Shown here piece after piece: positions 24,334 through 34,918 of a stretch of 64,000 nt of DNA. Within the stretch, counting starts at the first letter, position 1. Each line of letters opens with the position of its first letter. The position numbers and the translations under genes were made by a program. The notes beneath the pieces were generated by a model, which ran no database searches, was not told the DNA's origin, and saw only the letters and a list, made by a program, of their open reading frames with translations. This stretch comes from Aurantibacter_A sp039941195 (GTDB taxonomy: Bacteria; Bacteroidota; Bacteroidia; Flavobacteriales; Flavobacteriaceae): positions 1-64,000 of the forward strand of contig NZ_JBDVFA010000019.1 of assembly GCF_039941195.1 (NCBI RefSeq), given 5' to 3'.

Positions 24334-27300
24334 ATGATCAACCAACTTAAACCTAAGGGTAATGGTATGCTTTTGAAGCAGCATTATCTCTCCCTATTCC
24401 TTTTTTTAGGTGGCATTATTTTCTCTGCTGCCATTGCCCAAACTAATATCTCTGGTACTGTTTCAGATGAATCTGGAACACCATTGCCTGGTGTTAGTGT
24501 CGTAATACAAGGAACAACCACTGGTGTAACTACAGATTTTGATGGCCTCTATGCTATTGCTGTAGATGACAACAATGCCGTACTTGTTTTTTCATACATT
24601 GGTTTTGCTTCGCAAAACGTAACTGTTGGAACAAATACATCCATTGATGTTCAAATGAAAGAAGATGTACAGAACCTAGAAGAAGTTGTAGTAGTAGGCT
24701 ATGGAACTCAGAAAAAAGCAACCATGACAGGTTCTGTATCTAGTGTAGGAGGCGAGGCGCTAGAGAAATCGTCCTCCCCTAACCTAGGTGCTGCCTTAGC
24801 TGGTAAGGTAACTGGTCTTTTTGTTGATACCGGCCAAGCAACTCCAGGTGCTGATACACCCGCTATACGTGTACGTGGTACAAATACATTTAACAATTCT
24901 GGGGCTTTAGTGGTTATTGATGGTATTCCTGCAAGAGAAGGTGGTATTGCCAGAATCAATCCGGCAGATATTGCTACAATTTCAGTATTAAAAGATGCAT
25001 CTGCAGCTATTTATGGTGCTCGAGCTGCCAACGGTGTAATTTTAGTTACCACTAAACGCGGTAAAATCGGAACCCCGAAAGTAAAAATCACAAGTACTGT
25101 TGGTACTCAAAGTTTTACCTCAACTCCCGAAATGCTTAAAGGTGCCGAATACATGGATTTAGTAAACATATTAAATGTTTATAAACTTCCTGTTTCAGAA
25201 TGGGCTACTGCTCATGCTGGTAGAGGTGCACCCTATACACGACTTGATAACGGCGAGGTAGTAAATCCAACTTTTACAAATGATCGGATTGCGCAAACAG
25301 CTGCAGGAACAGACCCTTGGCTGTATCCTGATACAGATTGGATGGAAGAAGTATCAACAAAGGCCGCTCCAATTTCCAGACAAAATATTCAAGTTTCTGG
25401 TGGTACCGAAGATGTCAGATATTTAGCATCCTTAGGATATTTAAAACAAGAATTAAATTTTAAAAACTCCCCAAAAGGTTATAACCAATATGATCTTAGA
25501 TTAAATTTAGATGCCAACATCAGCAAGTCTTTAAGTATGGATGTGGGACTATATTCTAGACAAGAAGATAATGTAAGGGCGACAAGAGATGCAAATGCCA
25601 TATTTGATGATTTGGTTCGTCAATATCCTTGGTTTCCTGCTTTTTGGCCTTCTGGAGAATTAGGCCCAGATATTGAAAATGGTAACAACCCTGCTGTTAG
25701 AGTAACCGACAGTCCCGGTTATATTGAAACTGGCAATAATTTTGTACAAAGTAATATTGGCTTAACCTATAAGGTGCCAGGTGTTGAAGGTTTAGAATTT
25801 AGAGGAAATGTATCCTACGATAAAGCTAATTATGAATATAAAGAATGGAATCGTCCATGGACCCTCTATACTTGGGATGGGGTAAACAGAGATTCATCCG
25901 GCTTGACTGCCGCACAAAGAGGTCCTGGAGATCCAAGTTTAAGACAACAGCATACAACTAAAACTGATATTACAGCAACACTTACAGGTTCTTATGAAAA
26001 GGAATTTGATGATCATTATTTCAAATTGCTTGGTGGTGTAACACGTGAAGAAACGGACCAAGAATTTTTTGGAGCTTTTAAGAGATTCTTTTTGTCGAGC
26101 GACTTAGCACAACTAGATTTAGGAGGTACAGAAGGACAGAGTAGTGAAGGTAATGGCTTTGAAAATCGCCGATTGAATTATTTTGGTCGCTTAAATTACG
26201 CATATAAAGAGAAATATTTATTAGAATTTTTGTTTAGGTATGATGGTTCTTACTTATTCCCAAAAGATAATCGTTTTGGATTTTTCCCAGGCGTATCTGC
26301 AGGATATGTAATTTCCAAAGAACCATTTTTTGAAAAATCATTACCATTTATTGATTACTTTAAACTTCGTGGATCATACGGTCAATTAGGTAATGACAAT
26401 GTAAGTAGGTTTCAATATTTAAATTCTTATGAATTATCAGCAACTGGCCTTGGATCAACAGTATCAACTGCTTATGAAAGTAATGTAGCCAACCCAAACA
26501 TAACCTGGGAAACTGCAACTTCTCGAAATATCGGGTTTGATTTACGAACATTAAACAATAAACTATCACTTAGTTTAGACTTATATAAAAATTCTAGAGA
26601 AGATATTTTAACAGTGCCACTAAAAACCCTACCAGAGTATAGTGGTATTAATGCACCAGCAGTAAATATAGGAGAATTTGAAAACTCTGGTTATGAAATT
26701 AGTTTAGGATTAAATGGAGGTAATGATGAAGGATTCAATTATAATTTGACATTTAATTTTAGTGATTCAAATAACAAATTGGTATTCTTTGATGAACCAG
26801 CTTTAGCTGATCGCCCATGGCAACGTGAAACTGGTGGTGAAATAGGGAGACCATTATTATATGAATATGATGGTGTTTTCCGATCACAAGCAGAAATAGA
26901 TGCTGAAACATTAGATTATAGCGGCGTAACACCAGAATTAAAACCTGGAGATGCTAGAGTAGTTGATATTAGTGGTGATGGAACCATAGGACCTGAAGAC
27001 AAAATAAGAACTGGTGGAAGTGCATTCGCAGATACTCAGTTTGGATTTAATACAGCTATTAATTATAATAATATTGATTTTAGTATGTACTGGGCAGGTG
27101 CTACTGGTGGTTATAGTAATTATGAATGGAGTTTTATGTCGGGTACCCTTGCAAATGTACAGCGCGATGTACGTGATCGCTCATGGTCACTAGATAACCC
27201 AGATGCCTATGGACCAAGATTAGCAGACCGTGGTGACCAATGGTATTCGGGTCAAACAAATGCCTACCTATTGACTAGAGATTATTTGAGACTTAAGAAC

Positions 27301-27567
27301 CTAGAGATAGGTTATACTTTTGATCAAGGAATTATAGAACAAATTGGAGCGGAAAATTTACGGATATCAGTATCAGGGACTAATCTTGTAACATTCACAG
27401 ATTACCCTTTCGATCCTGAAGTGCTACAGATTAGCAATGATGAATTATCAAGTAACGCTGCTGATGCTGATGAGGGCACACAAGGTGTTAGTGGTGGACG
27501 AACTGCAAATGGTGGAATATACCCAATGCTAAGAACTTTCAATTTTGGCGTACAAATAACTTTTTAA
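24334..27567 (+). CDS. susC: SusC/RagA-type TonB-dependent outer-membrane transporter
   Basis: The 1077-residue product is the TonB-linked barrel of a SusCD uptake pair. After the signal peptide (to about residue 36, ending IIFSAAIAQ) comes a carboxypeptidase-regulatory-like domain (ISGTVSDESGTPLPGVSVVIQG, YIGF), then the linker EEVVVVGYGTQKKATMTGSVSSV, then the plug (AIRVRGTNTFNNSGALVVIDGIP, ISVLKDASAAIYGARAANGVILVTTK), and the beta-barrel to the aromatic end (LRTFNFGVQITF). No STN domain is present, so no FecR-type signalling is implied. An alternative start is Met12. susD follows after 6 bases. The ligand cannot be read from the sequence. Confidence 0.96.
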   Translation: MINQLKPKGNGMLLKQHYLSLFLFLGGIIFSAAIAQTNISGTVSDESGTPLPGVSVVIQGTTTGVTTDFDGLYAIAVDDNNAVLVFSYIGFASQNVTVGTNTSIDVQMKEDVQNLEEVVVVGYGTQKKATMTGSVSSVGGEALEKSSSPNLGAALAGKVTGLFVDTGQATPGADTPAIRVRGTNTFNNSGALVVIDGIPAREGGIARINPADIATISVLKDASAAIYGARAANGVILVTTKRGKIGTPKVKITSTVGTQSFTSTPEMLKGAEYMDLVNILNVYKLPVSEWATAHAGRGAPYTRLDNGEVVNPTFTNDRIAQTAAGTDPWLYPDTDWMEEVSTKAAPISRQNIQVSGGTEDVRYLASLGYLKQELNFKNSPKGYNQYDLRLNLDANISKSLSMDVGLYSRQEDNVRATRDANAIFDDLVRQYPWFPAFWPSGELGPDIENGNNPAVRVTDSPGYIETGNNFVQSNIGLTYKVPGVEGLEFRGNVSYDKANYEYKEWNRPWTLYTWDGVNRDSSGLTAAQRGPGDPSLRQQHTTKTDITATLTGSYEKEFDDHYFKLLGGVTREETDQEFFGAFKRFFLSSDLAQLDLGGTEGQSSEGNGFENRRLNYFGRLNYAYKEKYLLEFLFRYDGSYLFPKDNRFGFFPGVSAGYVISKEPFFEKSLPFIDYFKLRGSYGQLGNDNVSRFQYLNSYELSATGLGSTVSTAYESNVANPNITWETATSRNIGFDLRTLNNKLSLSLDLYKNSREDILTVPLKTLPEYSGINAPAVNIGEFENSGYEISLGLNGGNDEGFNYNLTFNFSDSNNKLVFFDEPALADRPWQRETGGEIGRPLLYEYDGVFRSQAEIDAETLDYSGVTPELKPGDARVVDISGDGTIGPEDKIRTGGSAFADTQFGFNTAINYNNIDFSMYWAGATGGYSNYEWSFMSGTLANVQRDVRDRSWSLDNPDAYGPRLADRGDQWYSGQTNAYLLTRDYLRLKNLEIGYTFDQGIIEQIGAENLRISVSGTNLVTFTDYPFDPEVLQISNDELSSNAADADEGTQGVSGGRTANGGIYPMLRTFNFGVQITF

Positions 27568-27573
27568 AAAAAA

Positions 27574-29454
27574 ATGATGAAAAAAGAAATAATTAAACAT
27601 GTAGCGTTGATTGCTTTTGCGGTGCTAGCCGTTGGATGTAACGATGACTTTTTAGAGACACAACCTCTGAGTCAAGCATCAGAGGAGCAAGTATGGTCGG
27701 ATCAAAAACTGACCGAAGCGGCAGTTTTAGACTTATACCAAGGAACATGGGCAGGAACTTTAACTCGTGAAGAAACCACAGATGCTTTTACAGATCAAGC
27801 GGTATTCACACACCCAGGTCGTGGTGTTGATGGCTATACCGAAGGGAAAATGAATCCTGCAGGAAATTTCATGGACATGCAATGGTTTAGTTGGCCTGAA
27901 CTTTATCCGTTTATTAGAAGTGCTAACCTCGCCATCCAAAAGCTAACTGCAAATGAAGCTGGTTTTGATGATGCATTTGTAACCCAATTACTTGGCGAAG
28001 CATATTATATGAGAGCATTTTATTATACGCAATTGATGCGTCAATTTGGAGGTGTAGTGCTTTTGACCGAACCTTTAGGTTTAGATAGTGAAGCGAATAA
28101 TCCAAGAGGTACTTTTGAAGAAACTGTTAATCTAATACTTTCAGATATTGATGTAGCAATGACGCTTTTAGCGGATGCTCCAGCAAGCAAGCAAAGAGCT
28201 CATTTAATAACAGCAATGGCGTTAAAATCTAGAGTTTTAACACATGTGGCTAGTGATTTATATGAACCTTCCAAAGCTTCATCAATTTCAACAATTGCAT
28301 CTTACAGTAATCCTGAACTAATAGGTTGGACAAGTGGATCTCAAGCAGACCGATGGGTAGCTGCTAAGGCTGCTTCAAAAGCATTATTAGATGCAACTAC
28401 CGGTTACAAATTAGACTATACAGCTCCAGCCACACAAGCGGAAGCAATACAGAACTATGAAGATATTTGGTTGCAAGGAGATCAAAATCAAGATTATATA
28501 TGGGGTAGATCGGTTGAGGAATTTGGTTTTGGTTCTAGAACATATCCTGGAGGTGATGGTTGGTCTCAAGGTCCGGGTATGGTAGCACTATATCACGGTC
28601 CAAACGGATATCATGAATGGGCAGGAACAACACCTACTGAAGCTTTAGTATCCAAGTATGACTTTGCAGATGGAACCGAATTTGATTGGGACAACCCTGC
28701 GCATGCAGCAGCACCTTATGAAAATAGAGAAGCAAGATTTTATTCTACTTTTTTATATGATGGTGGACCTTGGAAAGACAGAACTGATGATGTTGTTAAA
28801 TTTGATAAATACAACGAAATACAAACAGGCTACTATACATTAGCAGATGGAACCATTATTAATGGTGTTGATACACGACAAGGTCCGGTTGAAGATTGGA
28901 ATGGTTCTAGAACGGGTTATTATTTTAGAAAATTTGCAGATCCAACTACTCCAGCATCATGGCCAAATGATTTACAAAAAGTTGATGCACCTTATATACG
29001 CTATTCTGAAATTTTATTGAACTATGTAGAAGCATCCATAAACTCTAATGACGAAGGTGAAGCCATAGCTTGGTTAAATAAACTTCGCTTTAGAAACGGA
29101 CTACCTGCAGTTACTGAAACAGGAGATGCGCTTCTTGAACTTTATAAAAGAGAACGCAACAAAGAACTTGTAAATGAAGATGCACGTTTGTTCGACATGA
29201 AACGATGGCTAGAAGGAGCTGAATCGCTTAACAAACCTGTACAACAAATCTTAATTCAAGCAACTCAAAAAGCAGGCACTTCAGTTGCAGCAGAAGATTA
29301 TAGAAAAGATACTTCTTTATTTGATTATGTATACAAACCAACCGACATTGTTTTTGAAAACAGACAATGGCAAGATAAGGTTTACTTTATGCCAATTAAG
29401 CAAGAAGAAATAGATAAAGACGCATCTATTATTCAGAATCCTGGATACAATTAA
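27574..29454 (+). CDS. susD: SusD/RagB-type surface lipoprotein
   Basis: The 626-residue product is the substrate-binding lid that works with the SusC barrel at the outer membrane. It has a lipoprotein signal (VALIAFAVLAVGCNDDFLE; Cys at about 22), the SusD N-terminal block (DFLETQPLSQASEEQVW, then LYPFIRSANLAIQKL and LGEAYYMRAFYYTQLMRQFGGVVLL) and the C-terminal block (PYIRYSEILLNYVEASI, WLNKLRFRNGLPAV, LYKRERNKELVNEDARLFDMKRW). It starts 6 bases after susC with tandem ATG codons. A terminator follows, so the next gene may have its own promoter. Confidence 0.96.
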   Translation: MMKKEIIKHVALIAFAVLAVGCNDDFLETQPLSQASEEQVWSDQKLTEAAVLDLYQGTWAGTLTREETTDAFTDQAVFTHPGRGVDGYTEGKMNPAGNFMDMQWFSWPELYPFIRSANLAIQKLTANEAGFDDAFVTQLLGEAYYMRAFYYTQLMRQFGGVVLLTEPLGLDSEANNPRGTFEETVNLILSDIDVAMTLLADAPASKQRAHLITAMALKSRVLTHVASDLYEPSKASSISTIASYSNPELIGWTSGSQADRWVAAKAASKALLDATTGYKLDYTAPATQAEAIQNYEDIWLQGDQNQDYIWGRSVEEFGFGSRTYPGGDGWSQGPGMVALYHGPNGYHEWAGTTPTEALVSKYDFADGTEFDWDNPAHAAAPYENREARFYSTFLYDGGPWKDRTDDVVKFDKYNEIQTGYYTLADGTIINGVDTRQGPVEDWNGSRTGYYFRKFADPTTPASWPNDLQKVDAPYIRYSEILLNYVEASINSNDEGEAIAWLNKLRFRNGLPAVTETGDALLELYKRERNKELVNEDARLFDMKRWLEGAESLNKPVQQILIQATQKAGTSVAAEDYRKDTSLFDYVYKPTDIVFENRQWQDKVYFMPIKQEEIDKDASIIQNPGYN

Positions 29455-29482
29455 ACAGCTTTAATTTTTATTATTATTTTGG

Positions 29483-29520
29483 ATAACCCTTGCATAAATG
29501 TCAAGGGTTATTCTTATTTT
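29483..29520 (+). terminator. Rho-independent terminator after susD
   Basis: A perfect 10-bp stem (ataacccttg at 29483-29492 with caagggttat at 29502-29511) and a 9-base loop are followed by a T-rich tract, 28 bases past the susD stop. Confidence 0.8.
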
Positions 29521-29603
29521 AGGATACTCTCTTAAGAATTAAATGCATAACTTTTTCTTAATTTTTAGTTTCAATCAAAAACAAAAAAACAGCCGTTTCA
29601 TAT

Positions 29604-32600
29604 ATGAAGTTTAATCACATATATATTCTATTACTTGTATTTTCTATCTGGTCTTGTAATCAAGAGAAAGAAGCTTCGCAACTATTTTCAAAAATTAGCA
29701 GTTCTGAATCTGGAGTTAATTTCGCAAATAAACTTACCGAAACTCACAAGTATAATTATTTTACGTATCCTTATATGTATTTAGGTGGAGGTGTTTCCGT
29801 GGGTGACATAAATAATGATGGTTTAGAAGACATCTTCTTTACAGGTAATATGGTACCGAATAAACTTTACTTGAATAAAGGAAATATGCAATTTGAAGAT
29901 ATTTCCCATTCTGCCGGAATCTCTGGTGATGAAAGATGGTATACCGGCACCACTTTTGTCGACATTAACAAAGATGGTTATCTCGATATCTATTGCGCTG
30001 TTAATGGCAAAAAAGCACCACATAACAACGTACTTTTCATTAATAACAAAGACAACACTTTTACCGAAAAAGCAAAGGAATACGGCATTGATTGTGATGG
30101 CCATAGCATGCAAGCTACTTTTTTTGATTATGACAAGGACGGTGATTTGGATTTGTATGTAATTAACTACCCTCCTACAAGTTTTGTAGCACCAGTAGCC
30201 TATTATAGTTACATGTTGCAAAACCATGAACTAAAAGATTCTGATCGATTATTTAGAAATGATAACGGCCATTTCACCGATGTTACTGAAGAATCGGGAT
30301 TAAGTTCATTTGGACTTAGTTTAGGCGTTGTCGCCTCAGATATTAATAATGATGGATATGAAGATTTGTTTATTTCCAACGATTTTAATGCACCAGACTT
30401 CTTGTTTATTAACAACCAAGATGGCACATTTACAAACGAGATAGACAACAGTTTACAACAGACATCTTTTTTTGGAATGGGGGCAGATATTGCCGATTTT
30501 AATAATGATGGCCTAATGGATATTTTTCAACTAGATATGTCTGCTGAGGATAATTTTAGATCTAAAGCTAACATGTCTGCAATGGATCCTGCAGCATTTT
30601 ACGAATCGGTTGATATTGGATTGCATTATCAATACATGCAAAATTCACTGCAATTAAATAATGGTAATAAAGATGGTGAATTACCCGTATTTAGTAATGT
30701 TTCGAGATTAGCAGGTGTTTCTTCAACCGATTGGAGTTGGGGTGCCTTACTAGCGGATTTTGACAATGATGGCTACAAAGATTTATTTGTCACGAATGGA
30801 ATTCGAAGAGATGTGAATAATAAAGATTTCTATGCAAAATATAAGGAGTTTTTCAAAAAAATGGAAAGTGACCCCAATTATAAAGACAAAGAAGAAGAAG
30901 TAGAATTACTGAATTATCTTGAAGAATTACCATCTGAAAAATTGAGTAATTACATGTTTCAAAATAATAAAGACTTAACCTTTACTAAAAAAACAAAGGA
31001 ATGGGGTTTTGAAGAAAAAACTTTTTCAAATGGTGTTGCCTATTCAGATTTAGATAACGACGGTGATTTAGATTTGGTGATTAATAATTTAGAAGATACC
31101 GCAAGTATTTACCGAAATAATTCGGCAACTAACAATCAACTAACTATTGACTTAAAAACTAAAAATAACGAATTACCCAATGGTAGTAAAGTCACTATTT
31201 ATACAACCGATGGTTTGCAAGCGCATGAATATAATACAGTAAGAGGTTATCTTTCTTCAGTTTCTCCATTAATACATTTTGGGTTAGGGTCTATTAAAAC
31301 TGTTGATAGTATCATAGTAAAATGGCCGAACCGAACTATAACGAAACTTCAAAACATTAAAGCTAATCAGAAATTAACTATTACTAATGAAAAGGCAATA
31401 ACAATTAATTCTAAATCGGAATCTACTCCTTCTGTAAAAAGGTTGTTCCAAACTATGGACACCACCAATCTATACACACACGAGGAGAACAATTTTAACG
31501 ATTTTGAAGTAGAGGTATTATTACCCCATAAAAATTCCACTTTAGGCCCTTCTATGGCTACAGGAGATTTAAACGGAGATGGTCTAGAAGATTATATAGT
31601 TGGCGCCGCAGTGGGTAGACCGATTACCGTTTTCATTCAGAAAGAAAATGGGGAATTTACAGCATTGGAAAACTCAGATTTAAAAAAAGATCAATATTAT
31701 GAAGATCTTGGTATAGTAATTTTTGATGCTGATCAAGATGGTGATCAAGATTTTTATGTAGCTAGCGGCGGCAATGAATTTAAACCCGGCTCAATGGGTT
31801 ATCAAGATCGCCTTTATGAAAACTTAGGAAATAATAGTTTTCGCAGAAATAAAGGAGCACTTCCAGACATAAGAATAAGCGGTTTAGATGTCTCAACAAC
31901 TGATTTTGATAACGATGGTGATTTAGATATTTTTATCGGCGGAAGACTAATACCGAAAAAATACCCCTACCCCGCTGATTCTTATATTTTAGAGAATGTA
32001 AGTACAGATACTGAAATAAAATTTATTGATGCCACCGAAAAAGTTCTTCCTGAACTCAAAGAAATAGGCTTAACCTCAGCCTCCTGTTGGCTTGATATTG
32101 ATAACGATGGTTGGGAAGATCTTGTATTAGTAGGTGAATGGATGCCTATAAAATTTTTTAAAAACAATAAAGGCATATTTAAAGATATCACTAATCAACT
32201 ACTTCCTGAAAAAACAAACGGATGGTGGTTTGACATTCAAAAGGGTGACTTTGATAATGATGGCGATCAAGATTTGATTGTTGGCAACCTTGGTAAAAAT
32301 TATAAATATCAAGCTAAAAAGGATGCGCCGTTTAAGGTTTATTTAAACGATTTTGATGAAAATGACAAACCAGATATTGTTTTGAGTTATAAGAAAGGAG
32401 ATACAGAATTTCCACTGCGCGGAAGACAGTGTTCATCGCAACAAATGCCTGCTATTAAAGCTAAGTTCAAAGATTATAATTCTTTTGCAAGTGCCTCTTT
32501 AAAACAGATTTACACTACCGAAATGTTAGAAAACTCTCTGAGTTATGAAATAACTTCTTTTGCAAGTGTTTATCTTGAAAATGACAATGGTAAATTTAAA

Positions 32601-32930
32601 TTAAAAGCACTTCCTCAACTGGCGCAAATATCAAGTATTAATCAATTTATTGTGAATGATTTTGATCAAGATGGTAATTTAGATGCAGTATTAGCAGGTA
32701 ATTTATATAACGCAGAAGTAGAAACACCTCGAAACGATTCCAGTTTTGGACTTTATCTTAAAGGCGATGGCAAAGGTAATTTTGATGCAATACCAATGCT
32801 CCAATCTGGACTTAAAATAATTGGTGATGTTCGCGCTCTTGAAGAAATATCAATTAAAAGAGAGGATTTTATTTTAGCAGCCAAAAATGATGCACAGATG
32901 CAACTTATTAAAGTAAATTCAACTTTGTAA
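29604..32930 (+). CDS. FG-GAP/VCBS-repeat lipoprotein with ASPIC/UnbV domain (CRTAC1-like)
   Basis: The 1108-residue lipoprotein (LLLVFSIWSCNQEK) contains about fourteen calcium-binding type DxDxDG motifs, for example DINNDGLEDIFF, DYDKDGDLDLYV, DFDNDGYKDLFV and DFDNDGDQDLIV, in two clusters (residues about 60-480 and 690-1050) that should form two beta-propellers. Between them is an ASPIC/UnbV segment (LTIDLKTKNNELPNGSKV to LIHFGLGSIKTVDSIIVKWPN). Proteins of this architecture often sit next to SusCD pairs in Bacteroidota. It follows susD by 150 bases beyond a terminator. Surface binding of ligand or partner is inferred; no catalytic residues are seen. Confidence 0.88.
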   Translation: MKFNHIYILLLVFSIWSCNQEKEASQLFSKISSSESGVNFANKLTETHKYNYFTYPYMYLGGGVSVGDINNDGLEDIFFTGNMVPNKLYLNKGNMQFEDISHSAGISGDERWYTGTTFVDINKDGYLDIYCAVNGKKAPHNNVLFINNKDNTFTEKAKEYGIDCDGHSMQATFFDYDKDGDLDLYVINYPPTSFVAPVAYYSYMLQNHELKDSDRLFRNDNGHFTDVTEESGLSSFGLSLGVVASDINNDGYEDLFISNDFNAPDFLFINNQDGTFTNEIDNSLQQTSFFGMGADIADFNNDGLMDIFQLDMSAEDNFRSKANMSAMDPAAFYESVDIGLHYQYMQNSLQLNNGNKDGELPVFSNVSRLAGVSSTDWSWGALLADFDNDGYKDLFVTNGIRRDVNNKDFYAKYKEFFKKMESDPNYKDKEEEVELLNYLEELPSEKLSNYMFQNNKDLTFTKKTKEWGFEEKTFSNGVAYSDLDNDGDLDLVINNLEDTASIYRNNSATNNQLTIDLKTKNNELPNGSKVTIYTTDGLQAHEYNTVRGYLSSVSPLIHFGLGSIKTVDSIIVKWPNRTITKLQNIKANQKLTITNEKAITINSKSESTPSVKRLFQTMDTTNLYTHEENNFNDFEVEVLLPHKNSTLGPSMATGDLNGDGLEDYIVGAAVGRPITVFIQKENGEFTALENSDLKKDQYYEDLGIVIFDADQDGDQDFYVASGGNEFKPGSMGYQDRLYENLGNNSFRRNKGALPDIRISGLDVSTTDFDNDGDLDIFIGGRLIPKKYPYPADSYILENVSTDTEIKFIDATEKVLPELKEIGLTSASCWLDIDNDGWEDLVLVGEWMPIKFFKNNKGIFKDITNQLLPEKTNGWWFDIQKGDFDNDGDQDLIVGNLGKNYKYQAKKDAPFKVYLNDFDENDKPDIVLSYKKGDTEFPLRGRQCSSQQMPAIKAKFKDYNSFASASLKQIYTTEMLENSLSYEITSFASVYLENDNGKFKLKALPQLAQISSINQFIVNDFDQDGNLDAVLAGNLYNAEVETPRNDSSFGLYLKGDGKGNFDAIPMLQSGLKIIGDVRALEEISIKREDFILAAKNDAQMQLIKVNSTL

Positions 32931-32937
32931 TCGCAAA

Positions 32938-33573
32938 TCAACCTTTATATTTCTGAGGTAAATAGACTAATTTTTTAGTTTCATAAAAATCCTCATCAAA
33001 GAAATCATTTAAATCAATAATCTGTGCTGCTTTATAATCTTTTAATTCCTCAGTTAAATCACCTCCCTTTAAATACAGTATTCCATTACGTCTTTCATGC
33101 GTCGATTCTTTTTTAATTTTACCTTTCACCCAATGCGTAAAAGTTGGCATTGCAGCCACAGCTCTACTTACAATAAAATCAAATTGACCTTTAATCTCTT
33201 CAACACGAGAATTTAAAGGAGTAACATTCGTTAAATTAAGACCAGAAACCACTTCTTCAACAACTTTAATTTTTTTACCAATAGAATCGACTAACGTAAA
33301 TTTCACCTCCGGAAACAAAATTGCCAATGGTATTCCTGGGAAACCACCTCCAGTACCCACATCTAAAACCAACGCCCCCTTATTAAACTCCTGAAACTTA
33401 GCAATTGCCAATGAATGCAGTACATGTCGAAGATATAACTCATCAATATCCTTGCGACTAACAACATTAATTTTCTGATTCCAATCTTGATATAAAGTCT
33501 CAAGAAGTTCAAATTGCTGTCTTTGTTCTTCCGTTAGATTTGGGAAATATTTATAAACAAGAGATGTCTTCAT
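32938..33573 (-). CDS. rsmG: 16S rRNA (guanine527-N7)-methyltransferase
   Basis: The 211-residue product modifies G527 of 16S rRNA (formerly GidB). Landmarks are ISRKDIDELYLRHVLHSL-like N-terminal block (VVSRKDIDELYLRHVLHSLA), the SAM loop DVGTGGGFPGIPLAILFP, the acid in LVDSIGKKIKV, and FDFIVSRAVAAM. The length is typical. It is convergent with the FG-GAP gene (7-base gap). A TAnnTTTG site lies 21 bases upstream. Confidence 0.95.
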   Translation of the reverse strand: MKTSLVYKYFPNLTEEQRQQFELLETLYQDWNQKINVVSRKDIDELYLRHVLHSLAIAKFQEFNKGALVLDVGTGGGFPGIPLAILFPEVKFTLVDSIGKKIKVVEEVVSGLNLTNVTPLNSRVEEIKGQFDFIVSRAVAAMPTFTHWVKGKIKKESTHERRNGILYLKGGDLTEELKDYKAAQIIDLNDFFDEDFYETKKLVYLPQKYKG

Positions 33574-33593
33574 TCGTATTTTAATTATTTAAG

Positions 33594-33601
33594 CAAAAAT
33601 A
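33594..33601 (-). promoter_or_regulatory. Candidate -7 element for rsmG
   Basis: On the minus strand this reads TATTTTTG, a match to TAnnTTTG, 21 bases before the rsmG ATG. A TTG on the same strand (33617-33619) lies 15 bases further out, closer than usual. Confidence 0.4.
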
Positions 33602-33698
33602 GTATATTCACTACTGCAATAAATTGTTTTGCCAATTTTAGTTAACAGGCTAAATGAAGTACGACATTTGCATTATCTTTACCTAAGATTTGTTAAAA

Positions 33699-34799
33699 AT
33701 GAATAAGACTACTATAAAATTCCCCAGAAAAGACGCCACTAACTTTTTTAAAATTTTAAATAAAAGAGTTAATGATTACTTCAAAGAAAATAAAATTAAA
33801 AAAACAGGAAATTGGCGATTGCATGTAAAAACAATAATCATGTTCGCTTTGTTTTTAACGCCTTATTTTTTAATACTAACTTTAGGTCTTCCAAATTGGG
33901 CAAATTTACTTTTGACTATAGTAATGGGTGTTGGAATGGCTGGAGTAGGCATGAATGTTATGCATGATGGTAATCATGGGTCATATTCAAATAAAAAGTG
34001 GGTCAATAAGCTAATGGGAAGTAGTATTTATATCCTAGCCGGAAACGTCTATAATTGGCAAGTACAACATAATGTTTTACACCATACCTATACCAATATT
34101 CAAGACCACGATGAAGATATGGAGGCAGGAAGAATACTTCGATTCTCGAAACATACCGAATGGCGTAAGCATCATAAATTTCAACACTTCTACTCTATTT
34201 TCCTATATGGATTGTTAACTTTTAATTGGGCTATTACTACAGATTTTCAGCAAATGTATCGCTATATGAAACGTAAGCTTTCTTATGGAAAATTACCCAG
34301 CCCAGTTGTTAATTGGAGTACACTTGTAATCACCAAAATCCTATACATCACTATTTGGATTGTGCTACCGTTAATTTTTGTAGACATGCCATGGTATATG
34401 ATTTTATTAGGTTTCTTTATTATGCACTATGTTGCTGGAGTTATTTTAAGTGTTGTTTTTCAATTAGCCCATATTGTGGATGATGCACAAACTCCTCTTC
34501 CAGACAAAAGCGGGAACATGAAAAATACATGGGCAATTCATCAACTTTTCACAACAGTAAATTTTGGCACTAAAAATAAAATTGTAAACTGGTTTACTGG
34601 TGGATTAAATCATCAAGTAGAACATCATATATTTCCTAATATTAGTCATGTTCACTACACCAATATTTCTAAAATTGTAAAGGAGACTGCAAAGGAATTT
34701 AATTTACCATATCACGAGTATAAAACGACCAGAAAAGCAATTATTTCCCACTTCAAACATTTAAAAGAATTAGGAAAGCAACCTACATTACAGTATTAA
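33699..34799 (+). CDS. Membrane fatty-acid (acyl-lipid/acyl-CoA) desaturase
   Basis: The 366-residue integral membrane di-iron enzyme has the three His boxes: HDGNH (MNVMHDGNHGSYS), HNVLHH (WQVQHNVLHHTYTN) and HQVEHH (GGLNHQVEHHIFPN). The QVEHH form of the third box is typical of the front-end/linoleoyl-CoA desaturase branch. Four or so hydrophobic helices (PYFLILTLGLPNW, LLLTIVMGVGMAGVG and two after 215) match the family. No cytochrome b5 domain is fused. The ATG at 33699 is preferred to an in-frame TTG at 33690. Regiospecificity cannot be told. Confidence 0.9.
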   Translation: MNKTTIKFPRKDATNFFKILNKRVNDYFKENKIKKTGNWRLHVKTIIMFALFLTPYFLILTLGLPNWANLLLTIVMGVGMAGVGMNVMHDGNHGSYSNKKWVNKLMGSSIYILAGNVYNWQVQHNVLHHTYTNIQDHDEDMEAGRILRFSKHTEWRKHHKFQHFYSIFLYGLLTFNWAITTDFQQMYRYMKRKLSYGKLPSPVVNWSTLVITKILYITIWIVLPLIFVDMPWYMILLGFFIMHYVAGVILSVVFQLAHIVDDAQTPLPDKSGNMKNTWAIHQLFTTVNFGTKNKIVNWFTGGLNHQVEHHIFPNISHVHYTNISKIVKETAKEFNLPYHEYKTTRKAIISHFKHLKELGKQPTLQY

Positions 34800-34918
34800 T
34801 TAGGCTTTATTAAATATCTTTTTACAATTTAAACATTAACGAAACATGGTTTTTCGCACAAGTTTCATTAATAATGTACAATCCGTACTTTTCTTACCTG
34901 TAAAACTTTAAAAAGTAA

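Noticed and set aside
29823..30227. Minus-strand frame of 134 codons
   Set aside because: It is the antisense shadow of the FG-GAP lipoprotein; repeated DxDxDG codons keep the opposite frame open. No family resemblance.
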